Below, piece by piece: positions 18,854 to 30,454 of a stretch of DNA of 58,688 nt. Made by a program: the position numbers and the translations under genes. The notes under the pieces are model-generated. The model searched no databases and was not told the DNA's origin. It saw nothing but the letters and a program-made list of their open reading frames with translations. This DNA comes from Phycicoccus flavus (GTDB lineage: Bacteria; Actinomycetota; Actinomycetes; Actinomycetales; Dermatophilaceae), in assembly GCF_004025965.2 (NCBI RefSeq), contig NZ_SAYU02000021.1, positions 1 through 58,688 of the forward strand, in the 5' to 3' direction. The first letter of the stretch is position 1. Every line of letters begins with the position of its first letter.

Positions 18854-20220
18854 ATGACCACTGCCCCGGACCTCACGCCCGACGCCCTCACCGACGTCAC
18901 CTGCGAGCTGCACCGGCCGGGGGACCCCGGCTACGACGTCGCGCGCACGGCCTGGAACCTCGCGGTCGACCAGCGCCCGGCCGCCGTGGCGGTGCCGCGG
19001 ACGGCCGAGGACGTCGTCGAGGTCGTCGTGGCCGCCGGCCGCGCCGGGCTGCGGGTCGCCCCGCAGTGCACCGGGCACGGCGCCGGCCCGCTCGGCGAGC
19101 AGGACCTGTCCGACGCCGTGCTGCTGCGGACCGGCGCGCTCTCCGGCGTCACGATCGACCCCGCGACGCGGACCGCCCGTGTGCTCGGCGGGACGACATG
19201 GGACGCCGTCGTCGCGGCCGCCGCGCCGCACGGGCTCACCGCCCTGCACGGCAGCGCCCCCGACGTGGCGCGGTCGGCTACCTCCTCGGCGGCGGCCTGT
19301 CGTTCTACGGGCGCACGCACGGCCTCGGGGTCTCGTGCCTGCGGGCCGTCGAGCTCGTCCTCCCGGACGGCACGCTGCGCCGGGTCGACGCCGCCGACGA
19401 GGACCTGTTCTGGGCCGTCCGGGGTGCCGGCGGGTCGCTCGGCGTCGTCGTGGCCGTCGAGATCGACCTGCTGCCCTACCCGGACGTCGTCGCCGGGATG
19501 CTCCTGTGGGACCGCGAGCGCGCCCCCGAGGTCCTGCGGGCCTGGCGGGACTGGACCCGGACGGTGCCGGAGTCGGTGACGACTTCCCTGCGGGTCATGG
19601 GCTTCCCGCCCGTGCCCGAGCTGCCGCCGTTCCTGTCCGGGCGGGACGTCGTCGTCCTCGACGGCGCCCTGCTCGAGGACGACGAGACCGCCGCGGGCCT
19701 CCTCGCACCGCTGCGGGCGCTGGAGCCCGAGGTCGACACCGTCGGCCGCATCCCCAGCGCCGCCCTGCTCGAGGTCCACATGGACCCCCCGGCGCCGGTG
19801 CCCTTCGTCGGGGACCACGCGATGCTGCACGACCTCGACGACGCCGCCCTGGACGCGTTCCTCGCGCAGGTGGGGCCGGGCACGCGGGCGGGCCTGATGT
19901 TCGCCGAGCTGCGCCACCTCGGCGGGGCCTTCTCCCGGCCCATCGGGGCGTCCGGCGCGCGGGGCGCCCTCGACGGCGAGTACGGGATGCTCGCCGTGGC
20001 CATCACCCCGGACGCGGCGGCCGAGGAGGCCGGCCGGTCGGCCGCCGCCGCCCTCGTGCGGGCGATGGCGCCGTGGTCCACGGGCGGGCTCGCCCCGACC
20101 TTCACCGAGGGCCGGGTCGAGCCGTCCCGCTTCCACGACGACGACGTGCTGGCCCGCCTGCGCGTGGTGCGCGACCGCCTCGACCCCGGCGGGCTCGTCG
20201 TCGCGGCGCACGGCCTGTAA
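18854..20220 (+). pseudogene. FAD-binding (berberine-bridge type) oxidoreductase gene with one apparent frameshift
   Basis: ATG 18854, with GGAAGGA upstream, opens an FAD-linked oxidase of the PCMH/FAD_binding_4 type: RPAAVAVPRTAEDVVEVVVA, APQCTGHGAGPLG, VLGGTTWDAVV, ALHGSAPDV. At about 19266-19270 the frame breaks. The downstream frame continues at once with AVGYLLGGGLSFYGRTHGLG, SCLRAVELVLPDGTLRRVDA and LFWAVRGAGGSLGVVVAVEI to the stop at 20218-20220. Restoring one G in GTGGCG gives PDVGAVGYLLGGG, the expected family sequence, and an uninterrupted 455-residue protein. The rest shows no decay. It is either a recent lesion or a sequence error. If intact it would oxidise a sugar, alcohol or polycyclic substrate with oxygen. 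Confidence 0.75.
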
Positions 20221-20236
20221 GCCGGCCCGCGCCGCC

Positions 20237-22462
20237 TCAGAGGGTGAGCGCCGGCCCGTCGGGCTCGGACCCGGGCATCGGCACGAGGAAGAGCGCCGCG
20301 AGCCGGGCCACCCGGACGGTGACTGACCACGGCTGGTCGTTCCACGGGACCTGCTCGGCCTCGAGCACCGTGCCGGCCTGGCTCGGGCTGGAGGCCTCGT
20401 CGTAGCCGGAGGTGTCGAGGACGACCTCCCAGCTCCCGGCCCGCGGGACCCCGAGGCGCACCCACTCCTTGTCGGCGCCGCTGTAGTTGACGACCGTGGC
20501 GACGACGTCCCCGGTGCCGTCGCCGCGCTCGAAGCGCAGGTAGGACAGCAGGTTCCCTGTGTTGTCGTCGGCGTCGAGCCAGCGGAAGCCGGCCGGCTGC
20601 GAGTCCAGCGCCCACAGGGCCGGGTGCTCGCGGTAGACGGTGTTCAGCTGCTTGACGAGGGCGTGCACCCGGTGGTGCGCGGCGTGGTCGAGCAGCCACC
20701 ACTCCAGCGAGCGCCCGTCGGCCCACTCCTGCGGCTGGGCGAACTCGCTGCCCATGAACAGCAGCTGCTTGCCGGGGTGGCTCCACATGTAGGCGAGGAA
20801 CGCCCGCAGCGTCGCCAGCTGGTCGGGCCGGTCCCCGGGGATCTTGTTGAGCAGGGAGCCCTTGCCGTGGACGACCTCGTCGTGGCTGATGGGCAGCACG
20901 AAGTTCTCGCTGAAGGCGTACATGAGCGAGAAGGTCAGCAGGTTGTGGTGGTACTGGCGGTGCACCGGCTGCTCCTGCAGGTAGCGCAGGGTGTCGTTCA
21001 TCCAGCCCATGTTCCACTTCAGCCCGAACCCGAGGCCGCCGGTCGACGTCGGCTTGGTGACGCCCGGCCAGGACGTCGACTCCTCGGCGATCGTCACGAC
21101 GCCGGGGACCCGCTTGTAGGACGTCGCGTTGGCCTCCTGGAGCAGGCCGATGGCCTCGAGGTGCTCGCGGCCGCCGTGGACGTTCGGGATCCACTCGCCG
21201 TCGCGGCGGGAGTAGTCGAGGTAGAGCATCGAGGCGACGGCGTCGACCCGCAGGCCGTCGACGTGGAACTCCTCGAGCCAGTAGACGGCGTTGGCGACGA
21301 GGAAGTTGCGCACCTCGAGCCGGCCGAAGTCGAAGACGTGGGTGCCCCAGTCCGGCTGGTCCCCGCGGCGGGGGTCCGGGTGCTCGTAGAGCGGCAGGCC
21401 GTCGAAGCGGGCGAGGGCGAACTCGTCGCGCGGGAAGTGCCCGGGCACCCAGTCGAGGATGACGCCGATGCCCGCCTGGTGCAGGGTGTCGACGAGGTAC
21501 TTGAACTCGTCCGGCGTCCCGAAGCGCGCGGTCGGCGCGTAGTAGCCGGTGACCTGGTAGCCCCAGGACGGCCCGTACGGGTGCTCCATGACCGGCAGCA
21601 GCTCGACGTGGGTGAACCCGAGGTCGCTCACGTAGTTGACGAGGTGCTCGGCGAGCTCGCGGTAGGTGAGGCCCTGGCGCCACGAGCCGAGGTGCACCTC
21701 GTACACGCTCATCGGCCCCTCGTGCGGGTCGCGACCGGCGCGCGCGCCCATCCACTCGCCGTCGTTCCACTCGTGGCTCGAGGCGTCGACGACCGACCCC
21801 GTGCGCGGCGGGCACTCGGTGCGCCGCGCCATGGGGTCGGCCTTGGTGCGCACGACGTCGTCGGCGCCGCGGATCTCGTACTTGTAGACGTCGCCGACGC
21901 CGACGCCCGGGACGAACAGCTCCCAGACGCCGCTGGACCCGATGAGCCGCATCGGGTGCACCCGGCCGTCCCAGCCGTTGAAGTCGCCGACGACGCGGAC
22001 CGCCTTGGCCCGCGGCGCCCACACGGCGAAGGAGACGCCGGCGACGCGCCCCATCGGGCCGTCGTACTCGTGCAGCCGGGCGCCGAGGACGGTCCACAGC
22101 TGCTCGTGCCGGCCCTCGCCCACCAGGTGCAGGTCGACCTCGCCCAGGGTCGGGGCGAAGCGGTAGGGGTCGTCGTGCTCGTGCTCGATGCCGTCGCCCC
22201 AGGTGACGAGCACCCGGTAGTCCATCGTTCGGGTCGCGTCGGGGCGCACGGCCGTCCACACGCCCTCGGCCTCGTGCTCGAGGTCGACGACCTCGTCGTC
22301 CTCGAAGCGCACCCGCACCGACTGCGCGAGGGGCTTGAGGACGCGGATGCGCAGCCCGCCGTGCTCCAGGTGCTGCCCGAGCAGGTCGTGCGGCTGCTGG
22401 TGACGGTTCTGGGCCAGCGCGGTGATGGCGCCGCCGACCTCGGGGCTGGGGGTGGTGGTCAC
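20237..22462 (-). CDS. glgB: 1,4-alpha-glucan branching enzyme
   Basis: A 741-residue GH13 enzyme with the long actinobacterial N-terminus: an N1 domain, then the CBM48 domain FAVWAPRAKAVRVVGDFNGW, then the catalytic barrel. The nucleophile is D407 in GLRVDAVASMLY, the acid/base is E460 in VVTIAEESTSW, and the third acid is in FVLPISHDEVVHGK. It cuts alpha-1,4 chains and re-joins them as alpha-1,6 branches on the polymer made by GlgE. GTG 22462 has AAGGAGGA upstream and overlaps the maltokinase stop as GTGA, making it the last gene of the glgE-treS-mak-glgB operon. Confidence 0.95.
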   Translation of the reverse strand: MTTTPSPEVGGAITALAQNRHQQPHDLLGQHLEHGGLRIRVLKPLAQSVRVRFEDDEVVDLEHEAEGVWTAVRPDATRTMDYRVLVTWGDGIEHEHDDPYRFAPTLGEVDLHLVGEGRHEQLWTVLGARLHEYDGPMGRVAGVSFAVWAPRAKAVRVVGDFNGWDGRVHPMRLIGSSGVWELFVPGVGVGDVYKYEIRGADDVVRTKADPMARRTECPPRTGSVVDASSHEWNDGEWMGARAGRDPHEGPMSVYEVHLGSWRQGLTYRELAEHLVNYVSDLGFTHVELLPVMEHPYGPSWGYQVTGYYAPTARFGTPDEFKYLVDTLHQAGIGVILDWVPGHFPRDEFALARFDGLPLYEHPDPRRGDQPDWGTHVFDFGRLEVRNFLVANAVYWLEEFHVDGLRVDAVASMLYLDYSRRDGEWIPNVHGGREHLEAIGLLQEANATSYKRVPGVVTIAEESTSWPGVTKPTSTGGLGFGLKWNMGWMNDTLRYLQEQPVHRQYHHNLLTFSLMYAFSENFVLPISHDEVVHGKGSLLNKIPGDRPDQLATLRAFLAYMWSHPGKQLLFMGSEFAQPQEWADGRSLEWWLLDHAAHHRVHALVKQLNTVYREHPALWALDSQPAGFRWLDADDNTGNLLSYLRFERGDGTGDVVATVVNYSGADKEWVRLGVPRAGSWEVVLDTSGYDEASSPSQAGTVLEAEQVPWNDQPWSVTVRVARLAALFLVPMPGSEPDGPALTL

Positions 22463-23907
22463 GAGGGTCCTCCTTCGGAGGGGACGGAACGGTCGGTGAG
22501 GCGGTGCACGGCGCCGAGCGGGATGGCGAGCCAGTCCGGCCGGTTGCGGGCCTCGTAGACGACCTCGTACATCGCCTTGTCGAGCTCGAAGGCGGCGAGC
22601 AGTGGTCCGAGGTCGCGGGGGTCGGTGCCGCCGGCCGCGGCGTAGCCGCCGAGGAAGGCGTCCTGGACGGCGCGCACCCAGTCCCGGGCGGAGGCGCCGC
22701 CGCCGCGCTCGCGGGAGCCGCCGACGTAGTCGACGCTGCGCAGCATGCCGGCGACGTCGCGGACCCACTGGTCGGGCAGCGAGCGCTCGGCGAGCGGGCG
22801 CAGCGGCTCGCCCTCGAAGTCCAGCAGCACCCAGCCCCGCTCGGGGGAGTGCAGCACCTGGCCGAGGTGGTAGTCGCCGTGGATGCGCTGCAGGTCCGGC
22901 CAGGACGCGCCGGCGGCCGCGGCGAGCACGTCCTCGACGGCGGGCCGGGCGGCCTCGAGCTCCGGGACCTCGGCGACGGCGGCGTCGACCCGCACGCGCA
23001 TCCCGGCGAGGATGGCGTCCACCTGCTCCGGGGTCGTCGGCGTCGTTCCGAGCGAGGCGGCCAGCGCGCGGTGGACCTCGGCGGTCGCGGCCCCGAGGTC
23101 GCGGGCGGGGCCGGTGAAGTCCGTGCCGTCCTCGGCCGCCTGCAGGGCCACCCGCCAGGCGTCCTCGACGCCGGGCAGGAACTCCTGGGCGAAGGCGAGG
23201 TGGCCGTGGGCGTCGAGGTCGCCCTCGGGCCCGGGCTGCGGCCAGGACCCGGTGACCGACCCGACGACGCCCGGGACGCGGCGCGAGCCGGCGTCGACGA
23301 GAGCGCCCTGGAGGACGACGTCCGGGTTGTCGCCGGGGGAGAGCATCCGGAAGACCTTGACGATGAGCGGCACGTGGCCGCCGTCCTCGGTCTCGGCGTC
23401 GAGGATGACGGAGGTGTTCGACTGCTCGCCGGACAGCACCCGCGCCGAGCGCACCCGCACGGCGGTGTCCCAGCTCGGCTGCGGCACGCCGGCCACGGTG
23501 TCGTCCTGCGCGTCCGACTCCGAGGACGACGCGGCGGGCACCCGGCCCTGGAGCAGCTCGAAGAGCTGGGTCGCGTACACCGGGTCGTGCGGGGCGTCGT
23601 ACACCCAACGGGTGCCGAGGACGCTGTGCTCGAGCGTGCCGACGAGGGCGTGCTCCGCGCCGTCGACCGGTGCGCCGCGGTAGGTGAGCGGCACCTGGTA
23701 GACGACGGCGTCGTCGCCGGACTCGTCGGCGAGGACCATCGTCTCGACCCCGACCTCGCCGGCCGGGTCGTCGAGCCGCCAGGACGTCAGCCGGCGCAGC
23801 CGCGGCCGGCGCCCCTTGGCGGCGTACCAGCGCTGCCGGCCCATCCACTCCTCGACGAGCTCGCGCTTGCCCGGGGTCAGGGTGGCGTCCGGGTGCAGCT
23901 CAGCCAT
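22459..23907 (-). CDS. mak: Maltokinase (Mak/Pep2)
   Basis: A 482-residue maltokinase: an N-terminal cap domain (EWMGRQRWYAAKGRRPRLRR) and an aminoglycoside-phosphotransferase-like kinase core. The catalytic loop is HGDYHLGQVLHS (D345), and the metal-binding acid is in WVLLDFEGEPLRP (D363). The N-terminal signature and the neighbours separate it from true APH enzymes. It phosphorylates maltose to alpha-maltose-1-phosphate, the donor used by GlgE. ATG 23907 lies inside the end of treS (8-bp overlap) and its stop overlaps glgB, so translation is coupled on both sides. In some actinobacteria treS and mak are fused; here they are separate. Confidence 0.93.
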   Translation of the reverse strand: MAELHPDATLTPGKRELVEEWMGRQRWYAAKGRRPRLRRLTSWRLDDPAGEVGVETMVLADESGDDAVVYQVPLTYRGAPVDGAEHALVGTLEHSVLGTRWVYDAPHDPVYATQLFELLQGRVPAASSSESDAQDDTVAGVPQPSWDTAVRVRSARVLSGEQSNTSVILDAETEDGGHVPLIVKVFRMLSPGDNPDVVLQGALVDAGSRRVPGVVGSVTGSWPQPGPEGDLDAHGHLAFAQEFLPGVEDAWRVALQAAEDGTDFTGPARDLGAATAEVHRALAASLGTTPTTPEQVDAILAGMRVRVDAAVAEVPELEAARPAVEDVLAAAAGASWPDLQRIHGDYHLGQVLHSPERGWVLLDFEGEPLRPLAERSLPDQWVRDVAGMLRSVDYVGGSRERGGGASARDWVRAVQDAFLGGYAAAGGTDPRDLGPLLAAFELDKAMYEVVYEARNRPDWLAIPLGAVHRLTDRSVPSEGGPS

Positions 23908-25647
23908 GCTGGCCCCCCGGCGGCGGGTCGAGCGCCAGCCAGAAGAAGTCGCGCGAGCCCAGCGTCAGCGACAGCGTGCCGTCGGCGTCGATGTCCGGGA
24001 ACCCGGTGCCACCGAAGAGGTCGCGGGTCTGCCAGCCGGCCAGCCGCTCGGGGAGGGTGATCGTCGTGGCCTGCGGCCGCGAGGAGAGGTTGTTGACGCA
24101 CAGGACGGCCTTGGCCGAGCGGTCCTCGACGTCGCGGTCGCGGGTGTCGACGCGGGTGTACGCGAGCACCCGGTCGTGGGTCGACGCGCACACCGTGAAG
24201 TCGCCGAGCCCGAACACCGGGTGCTCGCGCCGGACGGCGAGCATGCCGCGCACCCAGTGCAGCCGCGAGGACCCGGAGGCCATCTGCGCCTCGACGTTGA
24301 CGTGGTTGTGGTGGTAGACGAGCGACTGGATCACCGGCAGGTAGAGCTTGCCGGGGTCGGACGTCGAGAAGCCGGCGTTGCGGTCCGGCGTCCACTGCAT
24401 CGGGGTGCGGACGGCGTCGCGGTCCTCGAGCCAGATGTTGTCGCCCATCCCTATCTCGTCGCCGTAGTAGAGGCACGGCGAGCCGGGCAGGGACAGCAGC
24501 AGCGCGTGGATGAGCTCGTACTCGGGGCGGCTGTTGTCCAGCAGCGGCGCGAGCCGCCGCCGGATGCCGATGTTCGCGCGCATCCGCGGGTCCGGGGCGT
24601 ACCAGCCGTACATCGCCGCGCGCTGCTCCGGCGTCACCATCTCCAGGGTGAGCTCGTCGTGGTTGCGCAGGAACGTGCCCCACTGGGTGCCGGGCGGGAT
24701 GGCCGGGGTGTCGGCGAGGACGTCGATGATCGGGGCCGCCTTCTCCTCGCGCAGGGCGTAGTAGAGCATCGGCATCACCGGGAAGTGGAAGCACATCTGG
24801 CACTCCGGCGACTCCTCGGTGCCGAAGTAGTCGACGACGTCGCTCGGCGGCTGGTTGGCCTCGGCGAGGAGGATCCGGCCCGGGTACTCCTCGTCGACCA
24901 TGCGGCGCAGCTTGGCGAGGAACTCGTGGGTGCGGGGGTGGTTCTCGCCGTTGTGCCCCTCCTCCTCGTAGAGGTAGGGCACGGCGTCGAGGCGGAAGCC
25001 GTCGATGCCCATGTCCATCCAGAACCGGACGGCGTCGAAGATCGCGTCGTGGACGGCCTCGTTCTCGAAGTTGAGGTCCGGCTGGTGGCTGAAGAAGCGG
25101 TGCCAGAAGAACTGCCGGCGGATCGGGTCGAAGGTCCAGTTCGAGGTCTCGGTGTCGATGAAGATGATCCGGGCGTCGGTGTACTTGTCGTCGGTGTCGG
25201 ACCACACGTAGAAGTCGCCGTACGGGCCCTCGGGGTCGCTGCGCGAGGCCTGGAACCACGGGTGCTGGTCGCTCGTGTGGTTCATCACGAGGTCGGTGAT
25301 GATCCGGATGCCGCGGGCGTGGGCCTGGGTGATGAGCTCGCGGAACTCCGGCAGCGTGCCGAACTCCGGCAGCACCTGGGTGTAGTCGGAGATGTCGTAG
25401 CCGCCGTCGCGCAGGGGGCTGGCGTAGAACGGCGGCAGCCACAGGCAGTCGATGCCGAGCCACTGCAGGTAGTCCAGCCGCCCGACGATGCCGGCGAAGT
25501 CGCCCTCGCCGGAGCCCGTGGAGTCGCCGAAGGCCCGCACGAGCACCTCGTAGAAGACCGCGGTGCGGAACCACTCGGGGTCGTGCCGCAGCCCGGGCTG
25601 GTTCATCCCGAGCCCGGGGAGGCTGTGGCCCATGCCGGGGATCGCGC

Positions 25648-25651
<4 letters not shown>
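23900..25651 (-). CDS. treS: Trehalose synthase (maltose alpha-D-glucosyltransferase)
   Basis: A 583-residue GH13 enzyme. It opens with EWFRTAVFYEVLVRAFGDST, and the barrel carries the catalytic triad D222 (GFRLDAVPYLYE), E264 (LLAEANQPP) and D332 (FLRNHDELTLEM). A C-terminal beta domain ends in LTLGSRDFFWLAL. It interconverts trehalose and maltose; with maltokinase next door the flow is probably trehalose to maltose to maltose-1-phosphate. GTG 25651 overlaps the glgE stop as GTGA; the longer open frame upstream is rejected because it lies inside glgE. The length is that of a stand-alone TreS without fused kinase. Confidence 0.95.
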
Positions 25652-27675
<2,024 letters not shown>

Positions 27676-27682
27676 CCCCACG

Positions 27683-27688
27683 AACCTA
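27683..27688 (-). promoter_or_regulatory. -10 element (TAGGTT) of the glgE operon
   Basis: TAGGTT on the minus strand is followed by a 7-nt spacer and then GTG 27675. It is the only promoter-like site seen for the four-gene operon. Confidence 0.55.
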
Positions 27689-27753
27689 CACGGACACCGG
27701 GTGCGGGCTCATCCCCGTGTCGGCGCGCGGTCGGGCGTGGGGGCGGCGGCGGC

Positions 27754-30324
27754 TCAGCGCGCCGTCCAGATGCGCTCGAGGTAGTCGCGCATCGAGCGGT
27801 CGGAGGAGAAGAAGCCGGACCGGGCGACGTTGAGGATGGCCATCCGCGACCAGGTGTCGGGGTCGGCGTACGCCGCGTCCACCCGGGCCTGGGCCTCGAG
27901 GTAGGCCGGGAAGTCGGCCAGCGCCATGAACGCGTCCTGGTGCAGGAGGTTGTCGACCACGGGGGCCACGACCTGGCGGTCGCCGCCGGTGAAGTGGCCG
28001 CTGGCCAGCAGGTCGATCGTCGCCCGCAGCACCGGGTCCTGCTCGTAGAGGTCCGCGGGCACGTAGCCCTCGCCGCGCAGCGTCTCGACCTCGGGCTCGG
28101 TCATCCCGAAGAGGAAGAAGTTGTCGTCGCCGACGAGCCGGCGGATCTCGACGTTGGCGCCGTCGTCGGTGCCGATGGTGAGCGCGCCGTTGAGGGCGAA
28201 CTTCATGTTTCCGGTGCCCGAGGCCTCCTTGCCGGCGAGCGAGATCTGCTCGGACAGGTCGGCGGCGGGGATGAGCTTCTCGGCCAGCGTGACGTTGTAG
28301 TTCGCCGGGAACGCCACGGACAGCCGGCCGGCGACGCGCGGGTCGGCGTTGACGGTGTCCGCGACGGCGTTGATGAGGAAGATGATCTCCTTCGCCATGT
28401 GGTAGCCGGGGGCCGCCTTGGCGCCGAAGACGACGGTGCGCGGGGTGAGGTCCTCGGGGGCGACCCGGCCGGAGACGACGCCCTCGTAGAGCGAGACGAT
28501 GTGGAGGAGCTTGAGGGTCTGGCGCTTGTACTCGTGGAGGCGCTTGACCATGACGTCGAGCATCGCCTCGCGCGGCAGGTCCAGCCCGTCGCGCACCCGC
28601 AGCAGCTTGTAGAGGCGCTCCTTGTTGTCGGCCTTCACCTGCCGGAACGCGGCCCGGAACTCCGGGTCCTCGGCGTGCGGCTCGAGCTCGCGCAGCCGGT
28701 CCAGGTCGGTGACCCAGCCCTCGCCGATGGTGTCGGTGACCAGGTCCGAGAGGCGCCGGTTGGCGAGCAGGACGAAGCGGCGGGGGGTGACGCCGTTGGT
28801 GACGTTGGTGAACTTCTCGGGCCACAGCTGGCTGAAGTCCGGCAGCACCTTGTCCCGCAGCAGCTGGCTGTGCAGCTCGGCGACGCCGTTGACCTTGGCG
28901 CCCGCCACCGTCGCGAGGTAGGCCATCCGCACCGAGCGCTCGGGGTGCTCGGCGATGACAGACATCCGGCGCACCCGCATCTCGTCGCCGGGGAAGGCCT
29001 CGCGGACCTCGTCGAGGAACTCCTCGTTGATGCGGTAGATGATCTCGAGGTGGCGCGGCAGCAGGCGGCCGAGCAGGTCGACCGACCAGACCTCCAGCGC
29101 CTCCGGCAGCAGGGTGTGGCAGGTGTAGGCGAAGCAGCGCTTCGTGATGTCCCAGGCCTCGTCCCAGTCGAAGCCCTTGCGGTCGACGAGGATCCGCATG
29201 AGCTCGGGGATGGCGATGACCGGGTGGGTGTCGTTGAGCTGGACGACGAGCCGCTCGGGCAGCCTGCGCAGGTCGTAGTCGGCCGGGAGGGTGTTGTCGA
29301 TGAAGTCGTGGAGGGAGCAGGCGACGAAGAAGTACTGCTGCTGCAGCCGCAGCTCCTTGCCCTGGGGCGTGGAGTCCTCGGGGTAGAGGACCTTGGAGAT
29401 GTTCTCGGCGAAGGTCTGCGAGCGGACGGCCTGGGCGTAGTCGCCGGAGTTGAAGATCTGCAGGTCGAAGGCGTGCGTGGCGCGCGCGCTCCACAGGCGC
29501 AGGGTGTTGACGACGCCGTTGCGGAAGCCGGGGACCATGTAGTGGTACGGCATGCCGAGGACGTTCCAGTCCGGGATCCAGCGGCTGCGCTCGACCCCGG
29601 CGTCGTCGGTCGTCGTCTCCGTGTGGCCGCCGAAGCTGACGATGACCTGGCGCTCGGGGTGCGGGAACTCCCACGGGCTGCCGAGCGAGAGCCAGGAGTC
29701 GGGCAGCTCGACCTGGCGGTCCTCGACGAAGGTCTGCCGGAAGATGCCGTACTCGTAGCGGATGCCGTAGCCGATGCACGGCACGTCCATCGTCGCCAGG
29801 GAGTCGACGAAGCACGCGGCGAGCCGGCCGAGGCCGCCGTTGCCGAGGCCGGGCTCGACCTCCTGGGAGCGCAGGGCGGCGATGTCGATGCCGGAGCGGC
29901 GCATGGCCTCCTCGGCGACGTCCTGGAGGTTCGTCGCGAGGAGGTTGTTGCCGAGCTGGCGGCCGAGGAGGTACTCGGCCGAGAGGTAGGCGACGGTCTT
30001 CTGCTGCGCCTGGCGGCGGCGGGCGCCGGTCTCGAGCCAGTCGGCCATGAGGTACCGGCGCACGGTGCGGGCCAGCGCGAGGTACTGGTCGTTGACGGTC
30101 GACTGGGAGAGCAGCACGCCCTGGCCGTAGTTGAGCTCGGCGAGGAAGGCCTCGACGAACCCGTCGACGGTGGGGGCGGGCTGCACGACCGGGCCGCTGG
30201 CCAGCGGGTGGTTCGCCTTGAAGGACGGGCCGATGCGCCGCGCGTCGGTGGACGGGGACTCGTCGGACACCATGGCGGGCGACGCGGTCGCCTCGGACAC
30301 GGCGGCGGGCGTGGACTCGGACAT
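27754..30324 (-). CDS. glgP: Glycogen/alpha-glucan phosphorylase
   Basis: An 856-residue GT35 enzyme. The pyridoxal-phosphate lysine is K708 in EASGTGNMKFALNGALTIGT, followed by the DDGANVEI block. Upstream are YLSAEYLLGRQLGNNL, GNGGLGRLAACFVDSLAT, the LNDTHPVIAIPELMR loop and the GVTPRRFVLLANRRL region. It releases alpha-glucose-1-phosphate from glucan ends; phosphoglucomutase then feeds that to glycolysis. ATG 30324 has GAAGGACG upstream; an in-frame extension to 30411 has no ribosome site. It lies 78 bp upstream (in transcription order) of glgE on the same strand, so degradation and synthesis genes are adjacent but probably have separate promoters. Confidence 0.95.
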   Translation of the reverse strand: MSESTPAAVSEATASPAMVSDESPSTDARRIGPSFKANHPLASGPVVQPAPTVDGFVEAFLAELNYGQGVLLSQSTVNDQYLALARTVRRYLMADWLETGARRRQAQQKTVAYLSAEYLLGRQLGNNLLATNLQDVAEEAMRRSGIDIAALRSQEVEPGLGNGGLGRLAACFVDSLATMDVPCIGYGIRYEYGIFRQTFVEDRQVELPDSWLSLGSPWEFPHPERQVIVSFGGHTETTTDDAGVERSRWIPDWNVLGMPYHYMVPGFRNGVVNTLRLWSARATHAFDLQIFNSGDYAQAVRSQTFAENISKVLYPEDSTPQGKELRLQQQYFFVACSLHDFIDNTLPADYDLRRLPERLVVQLNDTHPVIAIPELMRILVDRKGFDWDEAWDITKRCFAYTCHTLLPEALEVWSVDLLGRLLPRHLEIIYRINEEFLDEVREAFPGDEMRVRRMSVIAEHPERSVRMAYLATVAGAKVNGVAELHSQLLRDKVLPDFSQLWPEKFTNVTNGVTPRRFVLLANRRLSDLVTDTIGEGWVTDLDRLRELEPHAEDPEFRAAFRQVKADNKERLYKLLRVRDGLDLPREAMLDVMVKRLHEYKRQTLKLLHIVSLYEGVVSGRVAPEDLTPRTVVFGAKAAPGYHMAKEIIFLINAVADTVNADPRVAGRLSVAFPANYNVTLAEKLIPAADLSEQISLAGKEASGTGNMKFALNGALTIGTDDGANVEIRRLVGDDNFFLFGMTEPEVETLRGEGYVPADLYEQDPVLRATIDLLASGHFTGGDRQVVAPVVDNLLHQDAFMALADFPAYLEAQARVDAAYADPDTWSRMAILNVARSGFFSSDRSMRDYLERIWTAR

Positions 30325-30454
30325 CGGGCATCGTCCTTCGGGCAGGCGGGGGTGGCTGCAGCGACGGTGGTGCGGTGGACAGGGTACGCACTCCGCCGCC
30401 GGCCGCGGCACGACCGCTCGCGGCGCGCGTCGCCGGCGGGCCGGGGCCCGCGTG

